From: Nanobdellati archaeon
GTDB taxonomy: Archaea > Nanobdellota > Nanobdellia > Woesearchaeales > GCA-2686295
Direction: 5' to 3'
DNA length: 53,458 bases
NCBI GenBank assembly: GCA_014384375.1
Contig: JACNFY010000015.1
Location: 1 to 53,458 of the forward strand
Position 1 is the stretch's first letter, and the number at the start of each line of letters is the position of its first letter. The notes beneath the pieces were generated by a model that was not told where the DNA came from, ran no database searches, and saw only the letters and a program-made list of their open reading frames with translations. The position numbers and the translations under genes were made by a program. Shown one piece after another: positions 9,984 to 19,551 of this stretch.

Positions 9984-11159
9984 ATGTTGGGTAAGTATAA
10001 TATAAAATCAAGGAATATATTAATAATGTATATAGCTCAAGTACTTGGTGGGCTATTGTTTTTTCTTCCTATTATCGCTCTTTATTTAGAAGAACATCTT
10101 TTTTCTGTTACTAATGTTGCAATAGTTTTTTTAGTTGAATCATTTGCAATGGCGATATTTGAAGTGCCGACAGGTGCAATCGCTGATTTGTTTGGCAGGA
10201 AAAAAACAATTATTTTGTCAAATGTTGTTGTATTGTTAGGGTTTATGTTTCTTTACATTGGTGGAAGTATGATTATGTTTATTTTTTTCGCACTCTTTAA
10301 TGCACTTGCAAGAAGCTTGTTTAGTGGAACCTCGAATGCAATGATATATGATACTTTGAAAGAAGAGGGTAAAGCTCATCACTACAAAAAAATCATTGGG
10401 ACTTATTCTGCTTTGTGGTCTTTTGGAGCCGTTGCAGGATCGTTAATTGGAGGATACTTAGCAAGTTTTTCATTATCATTAACAGTTATAATGTCTTTTA
10501 TACCTTTTACGATAATGCTCTTAATATTTCTCTTTCTAAAAGAGCCAAAGTATGAAACAGAACACCATAAAAATGTTGCAAAACACATGTTCTTGTCATC
10601 AAAAGAAGTTGTAAAAAATTATCAGTTGATAATAATATTTGTTGCTGGACTGATGATGTGGGGTATTGGTGAATCGATGCATCGACTTAGTTCATTATTC
10701 TATGATTTCAAACAAATACCTATAATATATTTTGGAATTATATATGCGTTCACTTTTGGACTATCATCAATAGGGCACTACTATGCACATGATGTTTCTG
10801 AAAGGCTAGGGGATAAGAATACGTTAGTGTTTGCAAGTCTTGGAACGTTTATTCTTCTTTTACTAGCAACTTTTACAACAGGATATGTATCGGTTGTGTT
10901 GTTTGTCGCGCCTTCAATATTCTTTGGTTTAAGAAATCCTATTGTTGATCACATGATAAATGAGGAAGTAGAATCAAAGAAAAGAGCAACAGTCATATCA
11001 ATATATAATTTGATGACCCGTATTGGAATGATCATATTCTTACCATTTGTTGGTTACTTAACAGAGTTATATACAATAAACACCGCGTTCAAGATAGGTG
11101 CTGTGGCTATGATTACAGTGCCTGTAATATTCATGTTTTTGAAAGAAAAAAGTGATTAA
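9984..11159 (+). CDS. MFS transporter
   Basis: 391 aa, ~12 TM; FEVPTGAIADLFGRKKTI signature loop. Confidence 0.88.
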   Translation: MLGKYNIKSRNILIMYIAQVLGGLLFFLPIIALYLEEHLFSVTNVAIVFLVESFAMAIFEVPTGAIADLFGRKKTIILSNVVVLLGFMFLYIGGSMIMFIFFALFNALARSLFSGTSNAMIYDTLKEEGKAHHYKKIIGTYSALWSFGAVAGSLIGGYLASFSLSLTVIMSFIPFTIMLLIFLFLKEPKYETEHHKNVAKHMFLSSKEVVKNYQLIIIFVAGLMMWGIGESMHRLSSLFYDFKQIPIIYFGIIYAFTFGLSSIGHYYAHDVSERLGDKNTLVFASLGTFILLLLATFTTGYVSVVLFVAPSIFFGLRNPIVDHMINEEVESKKRATVISIYNLMTRIGMIIFLPFVGYLTELYTINTAFKIGAVAMITVPVIFMFLKEKSD

Positions 11160-11593
11160 TAATTTATCTCAGCCTTCATCCCTTTATCTACACCATGTTC
11201 TTCGCTAAATCCTTCGTTCACTTCCACAACGAACTTTGCAGGTTCTTCAGAAGGGTAAAGTTCGCATGGATCTTCTTCGCAAGGAACTGCGTGCTGAATC
11301 TTAACAATCTCAAAGTCTGAGTTAATGAATATAATATCCAATGGTATCAGTGTGTTCTTCATCCAGAAGGTTCTTGGTTCTTCATCTGAGAAAATAAATA
11401 GCATTCCTTCAAACTCGCCAAGCTTTTCTCTCTCCATCAAGCCAAACATAACCTTGTCATATGTGTCTGCAATCTCAACATTAACAGTTATATCGCCAAG
11501 AACAACCTCTCCGGTTTCATACTCGAACTTTGTTTTCTCAGAACAACCATATAATAATAGTATTATTAATAATAAAATTATTTTTTTACCCAT
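11156..11593 (-). CDS. DUF192-family lipoprotein
   Basis: Lipobox LLLYGCSE; GLMEREKLGEFEGMLFIFSDEEPRTFWMKNTLIPLDIIFI. Confidence 0.88.
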   Translation of the reverse strand: MGKKIILLLIILLLYGCSEKTKFEYETGEVVLGDITVNVEIADTYDKVMFGLMEREKLGEFEGMLFIFSDEEPRTFWMKNTLIPLDIIFINSDFEIVKIQHAVPCEEDPCELYPSEEPAKFVVEVNEGFSEEHGVDKGMKAEINY

Positions 11594-12339
11594 TTTGTTA
11601 GCCAGTTTATGATTGCTTGAATTAGTTCGTTTGCTTTATTGTCTTCTGTAAACAAATGACCTGCTCCACTAATCATTTCCAAGGTTTTAGGATTGTTAGC
11701 AAGTACAAATAAGTCCTCAGATTCCTTTAGAGGTACGCTTGAATCCTTTGTTCCATGAATTATCAATAAAGGAACTTTTACTTTCTTCATTGATTCTGGA
11801 ACATTTACTTTTTCAAGGTCTTCAAAGAATATCTTGTAAAACTTGAATTTTTTTCTAGGATGGCAAGAAAAAGTGCTTCCTTTCTCGTAAGCTTCTTTTA
11901 TCCTTTCAGGCGTGAAATACCTTTTCTTCACTCCTTTCTCAGGATAAGCAGGCCCAGCCACATCCACTAACCATTTTACTCTTTTATCTTGGGCTGTTGT
12001 CAATATTGAAAGGCTTCCTCCCATGCTGTGTCCAATTAAGCAAAATTTTTTGTAACCTTTAGATTCTAGAACACCCAGAACAGTTGTTAAATCGTCAATT
12101 TCTTTGAGATAGGAAGCCTTACCAATTTCTCCTTCACTTTCTCCATTTCCAGCAAAGTCATGTTTGAAAACATTATACTTTTTGCTACTAATCGCATCAA
12201 ATAATTCTGGAAGGAAATTCTTATTTCTATGGCCAGTAAAGCCGTGGCATATAATAATCATTATATCAGAATCGTTATTTTTAGACAGGTCTCCAACTAG
12301 TTTCTCTCCATACCTGTTCTTGAAAGAAATCTTCTTCAT
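11578..12339 (-). CDS. Alpha/beta hydrolase
   Basis: HGFTGHRNK, GHSMGGSL nucleophile elbow, GTKDSSVP, GAGHLF. Confidence 0.9.
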   Translation of the reverse strand: MKKISFKNRYGEKLVGDLSKNNDSDIMIIICHGFTGHRNKNFLPELFDAISSKKYNVFKHDFAGNGESEGEIGKASYLKEIDDLTTVLGVLESKGYKKFCLIGHSMGGSLSILTTAQDKRVKWLVDVAGPAYPEKGVKKRYFTPERIKEAYEKGSTFSCHPRKKFKFYKIFFEDLEKVNVPESMKKVKVPLLIIHGTKDSSVPLKESEDLFVLANNPKTLEMISGAGHLFTEDNKANELIQAIINWLTKWVKK

Positions 12340-12443
12340 TGAAACTACGAAAAAAACCTTGTTTATAAAAGTTTTTTAAAAACTATATCTACTTTGGAAT
12401 GCTAAAACAAGTTTATATATGGTTTTCTTTATTTTTCTTCTTG

Positions 12444-14198
12444 ATGGCATTAGAGATTAATAGGCTTTCTTGGTTGATTGGCGGAGAGGCGGGTTATGGA
12501 ATAATGACTGCAGGCGAGAAATTCTCTAAAGCGATGATTTTCGGTGGCTTGAACGTCCATACACATGTTGAGTATCCATCTCTAATCAGAGGAGGACATA
12601 ATTCTTTTGGTGTAAGAGTTGAGGAGGAGGAAGTTAAGTGTCCTATTCTATTATACAACCTAGTGGTTGCTTTGAACAAAGACACCATTGACAGACATAA
12701 GAATTTCATGACAGCAGGCGGTGGAATAATATACGATGCTGACAATATTAAACTAGAGGAAAGTGAGCTAAGATCAGATATTAAGCTTTATCACGTTCCA
12801 CTCATGCAGATTGTCAAAGATACTCCTGGAGCAATCAATATAATGAGGAATACTGTTGCATTAGGAGCTTCCATAGCAGTTCTTGACTACAACTTTGATT
12901 ATCTTGCAGAAGCCATTCGAGGAGTTCACTCCAAGAAGAAGAAAAGAAATGAGATAATGGAGTTGAACGTGACAGTGGCAAAGAGAGGTTATGATTATAT
13001 CAAGAAGAACTACAATAACGACTTCGAGATAAAAATGCAGAAAAAACAGAGAAAGAAAAAGATGCTCATAACAGGTAATCAAGCAATAGCTTTGGGAGCT
13101 ATAAAAGCCGGATGCAAGTTCCTAGCTGCCTATCCAATGACACCTGCCTCTTCAATAATGAATTACTTTGTAGCTCATGAAGAAAAAGCCAAGGTCGTCA
13201 TGAAGCAAGCAGATGATGAGATAACTGCAATTAACATGGCTCTTGGAGCATCATATGCAGGTGTTAGATCCATGACCTCTACAAGTGGTGGAGGGCTTGC
13301 ATTAATGACTGAGACAACAAGTTTGCTTGGAATGACAGAAGTACCTCTCGTGATTGTAGACGTTCAAAGACCAGGTCCTGCAACTGGTCTGCCAACAAGA
13401 CAGGGTCAGGGAGACCTGAAATTTGTGCTAAACATAGGACACGGCGAGTTCCCAAGAATACTCATAGCGCCAGGAGATGCAGAGGAGTGTTTCTACGAGA
13501 CTTTCAACGCTTTCAATCTTGCAGACAAATACCAGCTGCCAGTGTTCATTGTATCTGACAAGCACCTTGCAGTTTCATACAAATCAATACCTAAGTTTGA
13601 TACCAAACACTTGAAGATAGACAGAGGTTGGCTATTATCAGATGAAGAGGTCAAGAACTGGCATGACTACAAGAGGTTCATGGTCACTGATTCAGGGATT
13701 TCACCAAGAGCAATTCCAGGGCAACACCTAATCTTTAGATCAAGCAGTGATGAGCATAACGAGTATGGTAACATATGTGAGAAAGGTGATAATAAGATTG
13801 CTCAGGAAGATAAACGTTTCAGAAAACTTGATACTGCTATGAGTGACATACCACTTCCGAAAATATACGGTCCTGAAAAAGCAGATATAACTATAATGAG
13901 TTGGGGTTCAACAAAAGGAGCAATCCTTGAAGCAATGGAATATCTGAAGAATGATGGTATCAACGCAAACTTCCTGCACATTGTATATGTGTATCCACTC
14001 CATACTCACTTTGTCAAAGAATTCCTAAAGAATGCCAAGATGGTTGTTGATGTAGAGGAAAACAAGACAGCACAACTTGCAGGTGTTATAAGAGAATTCA
14101 CAGGTTTCAAGATATATCATAAAGTACTCAAATATAATGGAAGAACACTTTATCCAAGCGAGATATATGACGGTTTGAAGAGGGTCTACTATGGTTGA
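12444..14198 (+). CDS. korA: 2-oxoacid:ferredoxin oxidoreductase, fused gamma-alpha subunit
   Basis: GGEAGYGIMTAGEKFSKA then AYPMTPASSIMNY; start taken at the internal ATG (MALEINRL) because aagtttatatatgg just upstream looks like the promoter. Confidence 0.88.
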   Translation: MALEINRLSWLIGGEAGYGIMTAGEKFSKAMIFGGLNVHTHVEYPSLIRGGHNSFGVRVEEEEVKCPILLYNLVVALNKDTIDRHKNFMTAGGGIIYDADNIKLEESELRSDIKLYHVPLMQIVKDTPGAINIMRNTVALGASIAVLDYNFDYLAEAIRGVHSKKKKRNEIMELNVTVAKRGYDYIKKNYNNDFEIKMQKKQRKKKMLITGNQAIALGAIKAGCKFLAAYPMTPASSIMNYFVAHEEKAKVVMKQADDEITAINMALGASYAGVRSMTSTSGGGLALMTETTSLLGMTEVPLVIVDVQRPGPATGLPTRQGQGDLKFVLNIGHGEFPRILIAPGDAEECFYETFNAFNLADKYQLPVFIVSDKHLAVSYKSIPKFDTKHLKIDRGWLLSDEEVKNWHDYKRFMVTDSGISPRAIPGQHLIFRSSSDEHNEYGNICEKGDNKIAQEDKRFRKLDTAMSDIPLPKIYGPEKADITIMSWGSTKGAILEAMEYLKNDGINANFLHIVYVYPLHTHFVKEFLKNAKMVVDVEENKTAQLAGVIREFTGFKIYHKVLKYNGRTLYPSEIYDGLKRVYYG

Positions 14199-15051
14199 TT
14201 TAAACGATTTATCAACAGGAAGCTATGTACCTGATTGGTGTCCGGGGTGTGGAGATTATATCATATTAAACGCTCTAAAAAGAGCGATAGTCAAGCTCAA
14301 TCTCAATCCAAAAGATGTTGTTGTTGTTTCAGGCATAGGTTGCTCTTCCAAACTGCCCCAGTGGATAAACACGTTTGGATATCATGGAGTTCATGGAAGG
14401 GGCTTGCCTGTAGGTACTGGTGTGAAACTGGCTAACAAGAAACTGAACGTTGTAGTCATCGGGGGAGATGGAGATGTTTATGGTGAGGGTATGAACCACT
14501 TTATACACGCGCTTAGAAAGAACATAAACATCACGCTGCTAGTGCACGACAATCAGATTTATGCGTTGACAAAGGGCCAGGCTTCCCCAACTACTATTCG
14601 TGGAGACAGGACAAAGACCACACCATTGGGTACTTTTGATGACCCTATTAATCCAATGGCTCTTGCAGTTGCCCAGAGAGCTTCATACATAGCAAGGAGT
14701 TTTGCAGGTGATCTTGACCACTTAGCAAATACAATTGCAGATGCGATTGCTTTCAAAGGTTTTGCGTTTGTTAATATATTTCAGCCATGCGTCACATGGA
14801 ACAAGCACAACACATACGACTGGTTCAAAGAAAGAATTTATGATTTGCAGAAAGCCAGATACAAACCAAACAACATTGAGAGAGCTTTCAAAAAGTCACT
14901 AGAGGGATATGAGAAGATACCTGTGGGTGTTTTCTTCAGGGAGAAGAGAGAACTGTTCGAAGATTCGCATCCAATACTGAAGAAAACCTCTCTTGTCAAG
15001 CAGAAGATTGATGATGTTTCTATAAATGCATTGATGGATGAGCTGTGCTAA
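14191..15051 (+). CDS. korB: 2-oxoacid:ferredoxin oxidoreductase beta subunit (TPP-binding)
   Basis: DWCPGCGDYIIL, SGIGCSSKLPQW, GGDGDVYGEGMNHFIHALRKN. Confidence 0.93.
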   Translation: MVDLNDLSTGSYVPDWCPGCGDYIILNALKRAIVKLNLNPKDVVVVSGIGCSSKLPQWINTFGYHGVHGRGLPVGTGVKLANKKLNVVVIGGDGDVYGEGMNHFIHALRKNINITLLVHDNQIYALTKGQASPTTIRGDRTKTTPLGTFDDPINPMALAVAQRASYIARSFAGDLDHLANTIADAIAFKGFAFVNIFQPCVTWNKHNTYDWFKERIYDLQKARYKPNNIERAFKKSLEGYEKIPVGVFFREKRELFEDSHPILKKTSLVKQKIDDVSINALMDELC

Positions 15052-15095
15052 AAAGTTTCTAAATATTTATATACTATTAAATCCTATTTTAATGT

Positions 15096-16244
15096 ATGGG
15101 GGATGCTGTTTGGTTTAAAAATGCAATAATATATCAAATCCTTATTGATAGGTTTGCAGGCTGTAAATCAAACAACTGGGATAAACCGATTTTTCTTGGA
15201 GGCAATATAGAAGGAATTATTGAAAAACTTCCGTATATTAAGGAATTAGGAGTCAACACTATATGGATTTCTCCTTTTTACAGGACAAGTGCATATCATG
15301 GGTATGAGATTGTGAACTTTTTTGAAGTAGATCATAGCTTTGGAACAAAGGATGATTTGATAAACTTGATAGGGAAAGTTCACGAGTTAGGGATGTGGAT
15401 AATAGCTGATTTTGTTCCAAATCATTGCTCATGGAAACATCCTTTCTTTCTAGAAGCTCAGAAAAATAAGAATAGCGAGTATTACAATTGGTTTTATTTC
15501 AAGAAATGGCCTTATGATTATATGTGTTTTTTGAAATTTAGGAATCTGCCGAAAATAAATCTTGAATATCCTCCTGCAGGACAGCATATTATTGATGCAG
15601 CCAAGCAGTGGCTGAGCCTTGGTCTTGATGGTTTCAGGCTTGATCATGTTATCGGTCCAAAACATGAATTCTGGAAAAAATTTAGAGAAGAGATAAAAAA
15701 TGAGAATCCAAAAGCGGTGTTGATAGGAGAAGCATGGATGATGGGAATAAAATTCAACGAATTAGAAACCATAAATGTTAGGAAGAAATTCTTGAAATGG
15801 TTCCTTGGCAGTTCTTCAGACAATCTATTTAAAGAATACATTGGAGAGCTTGATGGAGTTCTGGATTTCAAGTTCTGCGATTTGATGAGAGAATTTGCTA
15901 GGAGAAAAATAAACAGGAAGAGGTTAATGAGTAAATTAGAAAAACATTTTTCAAAGTACCCTGATAATTTCTTCTTACCTGTTTTCTTAGACAATCATGA
16001 CATGAATCGTTTTTTGTTTGAGTGTGGAAATGACAAGAAGAAACTTAAAGAAGCTGTGAAGATTCTCTTTTCAGTTAATCAACCAACTGTAATCTACTAT
16101 GGCTCTGAAGTTGGAATGAGACAGGAAAAATCTTTAGAAGAATTTAGTGAAAACGGGGATTTACAGGCAAGACAGCCGATGAAATGGAAGCAGCAAGATA
16201 GTGAGTTATTAGAATTCTATAAGAAAGTAATAAAGAAAGATTAG
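15096..16244 (+). CDS. GH13 alpha-amylase family glycosidase
   Basis: DFVPNHCSWKHP, GLDGFRLDHV, GEAW, FLDNHDMNRF. Confidence 0.92.
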   Translation: MGDAVWFKNAIIYQILIDRFAGCKSNNWDKPIFLGGNIEGIIEKLPYIKELGVNTIWISPFYRTSAYHGYEIVNFFEVDHSFGTKDDLINLIGKVHELGMWIIADFVPNHCSWKHPFFLEAQKNKNSEYYNWFYFKKWPYDYMCFLKFRNLPKINLEYPPAGQHIIDAAKQWLSLGLDGFRLDHVIGPKHEFWKKFREEIKNENPKAVLIGEAWMMGIKFNELETINVRKKFLKWFLGSSSDNLFKEYIGELDGVLDFKFCDLMREFARRKINRKRLMSKLEKHFSKYPDNFFLPVFLDNHDMNRFLFECGNDKKKLKEAVKILFSVNQPTVIYYGSEVGMRQEKSLEEFSENGDLQARQPMKWKQQDSELLEFYKKVIKKD

Positions 16245-16361
16245 CTCTTTTTCAAATTTATTCTGCTAAGACCTCAATTAGTGCTTCTATCACAGCTGTT
16301 CCATCCCCAATTACCATTACTTCAAAGTGTTTTTTTCATTGGTTTTTTATTCATAAAAACA

Positions 16362-16369
16362 TTTATATA
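16362..16369 (+). promoter_or_regulatory. Archaeal TATA box for the first CPFC microORF / VKOR operon
   Basis: tttatata about 60 nt upstream of the ATG at 16427. Confidence 0.55.
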
Positions 16370-16426
16370 GTTTTTGTATAGTAAAGTATTATAAGATTTG
16401 TTGAATATAAGAAAGAGGTTTGTTTC

Positions 16427-16498
16427 ATGGCTGCTAAGAAGAAGAAAAAGAAGAAAGACCACGAGTGTGAAGGTGACGAAGCCTGTCCATTCTGCTGA
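16427..16498 (+). CDS. Lys-rich CPFC microprotein 1 (23 aa)
   Basis: Hand translation MAAKKKKKKKDHECEGDEACPFC*; purine-rich RBS gaaagagg; paralogue at 19552. Confidence 0.7.
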   Translation: MAAKKKKKKKDHECEGDEACPFC

Positions 16499-16524
16499 TT
16501 AGGATAAAAAAGAGGTTTGATAGT

Positions 16525-17049
16525 GTGGATACTCAAAAAAAGTTATTTGTATCATTAATTGTTTTGCTGTCTATAGGCATGCTTGATTCTCTATTTTTAG
16601 TGTATGAACATTTTTCTCCAACTGCCAGCAAGTATTGCACTTTTGGGGAAGGTTTTGACTGTGGTATTGTTAACAAAAGTCCTTATGCAAACCTGGATGG
16701 AATATCCTACCTGCTAACAATAGACTTCAAGCTTCCGATTCCTCTTATTGACATAGCTGGTTTGGGGGTTTTCTTTGACCTTGTCACCTCTAATGCCTTC
16801 CTTGGTTTTTTGACATTACTGTTTATTTTATTGTTATTAATAGCAAGGTATGAAAAGAAGGGTTTTTTATGGGTGAAATATGAGAAGACGACTGCTTGGA
16901 TTAAGGGCTTGTTAATCTTCGGAGTGATATATGGGTTTTACTTGTTCTTAATACAGCATTTCATACTGAAAACGTATTGTCTGTTCTGTTTATTTCTGGA
17001 CTTGATATTGTTGATAGGCCTTATACTTGCCTGGAGGTTGAAAAAATGA
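16525..17049 (+). CDS. VKOR-domain membrane protein
   Basis: GTG start; CTFGEGFDCGIVNKSPYANLDG..PIPLIDIAGLG and TYCLFCLFLDL (CxxC near the C-terminus). Confidence 0.85.
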   Translation: MDTQKKLFVSLIVLLSIGMLDSLFLVYEHFSPTASKYCTFGEGFDCGIVNKSPYANLDGISYLLTIDFKLPIPLIDIAGLGVFFDLVTSNAFLGFLTLLFILLLLIARYEKKGFLWVKYEKTTAWIKGLLIFGVIYGFYLFLIQHFILKTYCLFCLFLDLILLIGLILAWRLKK

Positions 17050-17414
17050 AAAAACTCTTTGTTTTACTGGTTCCGATGTTGTTTTTGTTGGCTGCTTGTG
17101 CCTCAAAATATCCGCAGGAAGAGGTTGATAGGTTTGCGAAGTGTTTGACTGAGAACAAGGTAGTTATGTATGGTACTTTCTGGTGTCCTAAATGTGCAAA
17201 ACAGAAAAAAATGTTTGGAACTTCTTTCCAATATATACAATATATTGAATGTGACCCAAGAGGAGAAAATGAGCAGTCTGAGTTATGCATAGAAAAAAAA
17301 GTTGAGAAATATCCTGACTGGGAATTTATAGATGAGAGTAGAATGGTAGGTATTCTTTCATTTGAAGAATTGAGTGAGAAGTCAGGATGTCCAGCTCCTG
17401 TAAAAGAAGAGTAG
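17046..17414 (+). CDS. Thioredoxin-like lipoprotein
   Basis: MKKLFVLLVPMLFLLAACASK lipobox; YGTFWCPKCAKQKKMFG; ATGA overlap with the VKOR gene. Confidence 0.9.
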   Translation: MKKLFVLLVPMLFLLAACASKYPQEEVDRFAKCLTENKVVMYGTFWCPKCAKQKKMFGTSFQYIQYIECDPRGENEQSELCIEKKVEKYPDWEFIDESRMVGILSFEELSEKSGCPAPVKEE

Positions 17415-17415
17415 A

Positions 17416-18129
17416 ATGGTCACAGAAATAATATTACCCACAATACCGGTTGTTATCACAACTGCGGCGATTGATTCTATTAATCCATGCGCTATAGGTG
17501 TGCTGGTTTTACTGGTGGCTACGCTGCTGGGTTTATCAAAGAACAGACATAAGATGCTGGTTGTTGGCCTGATTTACATAACAGCTGTTTTCTTAACATA
17601 CTTGGCGGCTGGTTTTGGATTGCTTGTATTCATCCAGAAGTTAAATATCTCTACTCAACTGAGCTGGATTGTCGGAAGCTTGGTTATAATTCTTGGCTTT
17701 ATCGAGATCAAAGACTTCTGGTGGTATGGCAAGGGCATATCTCTGCAGATCCCTGCTAGGAGAGCCAAGCAGATCATGAAGCTGATTGACAATGTCTCGA
17801 TACCAGGGGCTATCGTATTGGGTATGTTCGTGGCAGCAGTTGAACTTCCGTGTACAGGCGGTCCTTATCTGGCGATAACAACCTTGCTGGCCAAGATTGG
17901 CTTGTCATGGAATGTGTTCTGGTTGCTGGTGTTTTACAACTTCATATTTGTACTCCCGTTGTTGATAATACTTGGTATTGTCTACTTCGGGGCTCACCCT
18001 GACAGGATAAAGGAGTGGAAAGACCGCGAAAAGAGGTGGATGAGGCTCTTCATGGGAATTGTTATGGTTATACTTGGAGTTTTGTTGATACTCTGGGCTT
18101 ATGGAACAATTAGTTTTGGTTTAGGATAA
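17416..18129 (+). CDS. DsbD/CcdA-like transmembrane thiol-disulfide protein
   Basis: DSINPCAIGVLVLLVATLLG and VAAVELPCTGGPYLAI motifs. Confidence 0.9.
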   Translation: MVTEIILPTIPVVITTAAIDSINPCAIGVLVLLVATLLGLSKNRHKMLVVGLIYITAVFLTYLAAGFGLLVFIQKLNISTQLSWIVGSLVIILGFIEIKDFWWYGKGISLQIPARRAKQIMKLIDNVSIPGAIVLGMFVAAVELPCTGGPYLAITTLLAKIGLSWNVFWLLVFYNFIFVLPLLIILGIVYFGAHPDRIKEWKDREKRWMRLFMGIVMVILGVLLILWAYGTISFGLG

Positions 18130-18176
18130 TTTTTTTAGCAAAATATAAAAAGAATTAAATTAGAGCAATACTTAAA

Positions 18177-18653
18177 ATGGTACATCCACTAATCGGGATA
18201 CATGCTGCATTTGGTGAGATAGGTGCATTCGCATTTCTTTGGGTGCTTGTTGAATTGTTAAACCCTAGTGAAGAGAGAATAAGGAGGGCTAAGATCGCAG
18301 CTGTTGTGGGCGTAGTGTTCTTGTTTCTCTCATGGGTCACGGCAGGTTATTACTATGTGAATATTTATGGTGCAGATGTAAAGCCAATGATTAAAGCAGG
18401 TCCTGCGCCATGGGCGCATAAGATATTTACAGAGACAAAAGAACATTTATTCATCTTCTTACCGTTCTTATCTATCCTCACTGCAGGACTTATCTTCAAA
18501 TACAAGGATGAGTTGATTGAAAACAAAGGTGCTAAATTGTCAGTCCTTTTACTTTCAGGATTAGTCTTTTTGATCGCTTTATCCATGGCAGGTATGGGGT
18601 ACATAATATCGATGGGAGCAAGAGCTGCTCTGGAGGCAGGTGTTGTAGCATGA
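18177..18653 (+). CDS. Uncharacterised 4-5 TM protein
   Basis: 158 aa hydrophobic, His in and near TM segments; in the redox cassette. Confidence 0.7.
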   Translation: MVHPLIGIHAAFGEIGAFAFLWVLVELLNPSEERIRRAKIAAVVGVVFLFLSWVTAGYYYVNIYGADVKPMIKAGPAPWAHKIFTETKEHLFIFLPFLSILTAGLIFKYKDELIENKGAKLSVLLLSGLVFLIALSMAGMGYIISMGARAALEAGVVA

Positions 18654-18952
18654 GGATTCACGTTAAATCCCTGAGCTGGTCAACAGCAATAACAATGTTG
18701 GCAGTTGCTATAGTAACTGTCTGGAGCGAGTTATCAAAACCTTTTAAGAGCTTTCTAGCTGGCATAACAGGTCATCACTGGGTTACTAAAAGCGTTTTCT
18801 CTGTTATTTTGTTTGTTCTCCTTTATTTTATATTTATGAAGATGTTGAAGGAGACTGATGATGTCAAGAAAGAGACTTATTACGTCATCGGCAGCGCTGT
18901 ATTGGGTGGGTTGGTAATATTCATCTTTTATGTATGGCACTTCTTTTCTTAA
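18650..18952 (+). CDS. Uncharacterised 3-TM protein
   Basis: 100 aa; overlaps the upstream stop by 4 nt (ATGA). Confidence 0.7.
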   Translation: MRIHVKSLSWSTAITMLAVAIVTVWSELSKPFKSFLAGITGHHWVTKSVFSVILFVLLYFIFMKMLKETDDVKKETYYVIGSAVLGGLVIFIFYVWHFFS

Positions 18953-18971
18953 GAATTAAGAGGTTGATACT

Positions 18972-19463
18972 ATGAAATATGCAAAAAAACAGTATGTATT
19001 GGCCTTTGTCAGGATTGGTCTTGGTTGGATTTTCTTGTGGGCCTTTCTAGACAAGGTTTTTGGATTAGGATTCGCCACTGAAGCTGAAAGCGCATGGCTA
19101 GCAGGAGGTTCTCCGACAGCCGGATTCCTGCAGTTTGGAACAGCAGGACCGTTCGCTTCTGTTTTTCAGGGTCTTGCAGGCAGTGCATTTGTTGAATGGC
19201 TTTTCATGATAGGCCTGTTGCTGATTGGGCTTGCTTTGATATTCGGTATGGGTGTGAAGATTGCAGGCTATACAGGAGCTCTCTTGATGCTTCTCATGTG
19301 GCTGGCAGTTCTGCCGCCGGAGCACAATCCGATACTTGATGACCACATAATATACGGCCTGATTCTGATAGGTCTGACATTCGTCAAGTCAGGACATTGG
19401 CTTGGCCTTGGCAAGTGGTGGTCAGGAACAGAGCTTGTGAAGAAGCATTCGTTTTTAGAATAA
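18972..19463 (+). CDS. DoxX/DoxD-like membrane protein
   Basis: FVRIGLGWIFLWAFLDKVFGLGFAT....HIIYGLILIGLTFVKSGHWLGLGKWW. Confidence 0.78.
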   Translation: MKYAKKQYVLAFVRIGLGWIFLWAFLDKVFGLGFATEAESAWLAGGSPTAGFLQFGTAGPFASVFQGLAGSAFVEWLFMIGLLLIGLALIFGMGVKIAGYTGALLMLLMWLAVLPPEHNPILDDHIIYGLILIGLTFVKSGHWLGLGKWWSGTELVKKHSFLE

Positions 19464-19505
19464 TTCTTTTCTTCTTTTCTTATTCTTTTGTTTCATTGCA
19501 AAAAG

Positions 19506-19513
19506 TTTATATA
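19506..19513 (+). promoter_or_regulatory. Archaeal TATA box for the second CPFC microORF
   Basis: aaaaagtttatataacgg about 40 nt upstream of the ATG at 19552. Confidence 0.6.
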
Positions 19514-19551
19514 ACGGTAGTTTCATAAGAATGTGAAGAAGAGGTGGTTTC

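Noticed and set aside
12399-12443. N-terminal 15-aa extension of the OFOR alpha ORF (MLKQVYIWFSLFFFL)
   Set aside because: Overlaps the TATA-like aagtttatatatgg; the internal ATG at 12444 gives the canonical N-terminus
12494-13082. Minus-strand ORFs of 83 and 73 aa within korA
   Set aside because: Overlap a strongly supported OFOR gene; no recognisable motif or RBS
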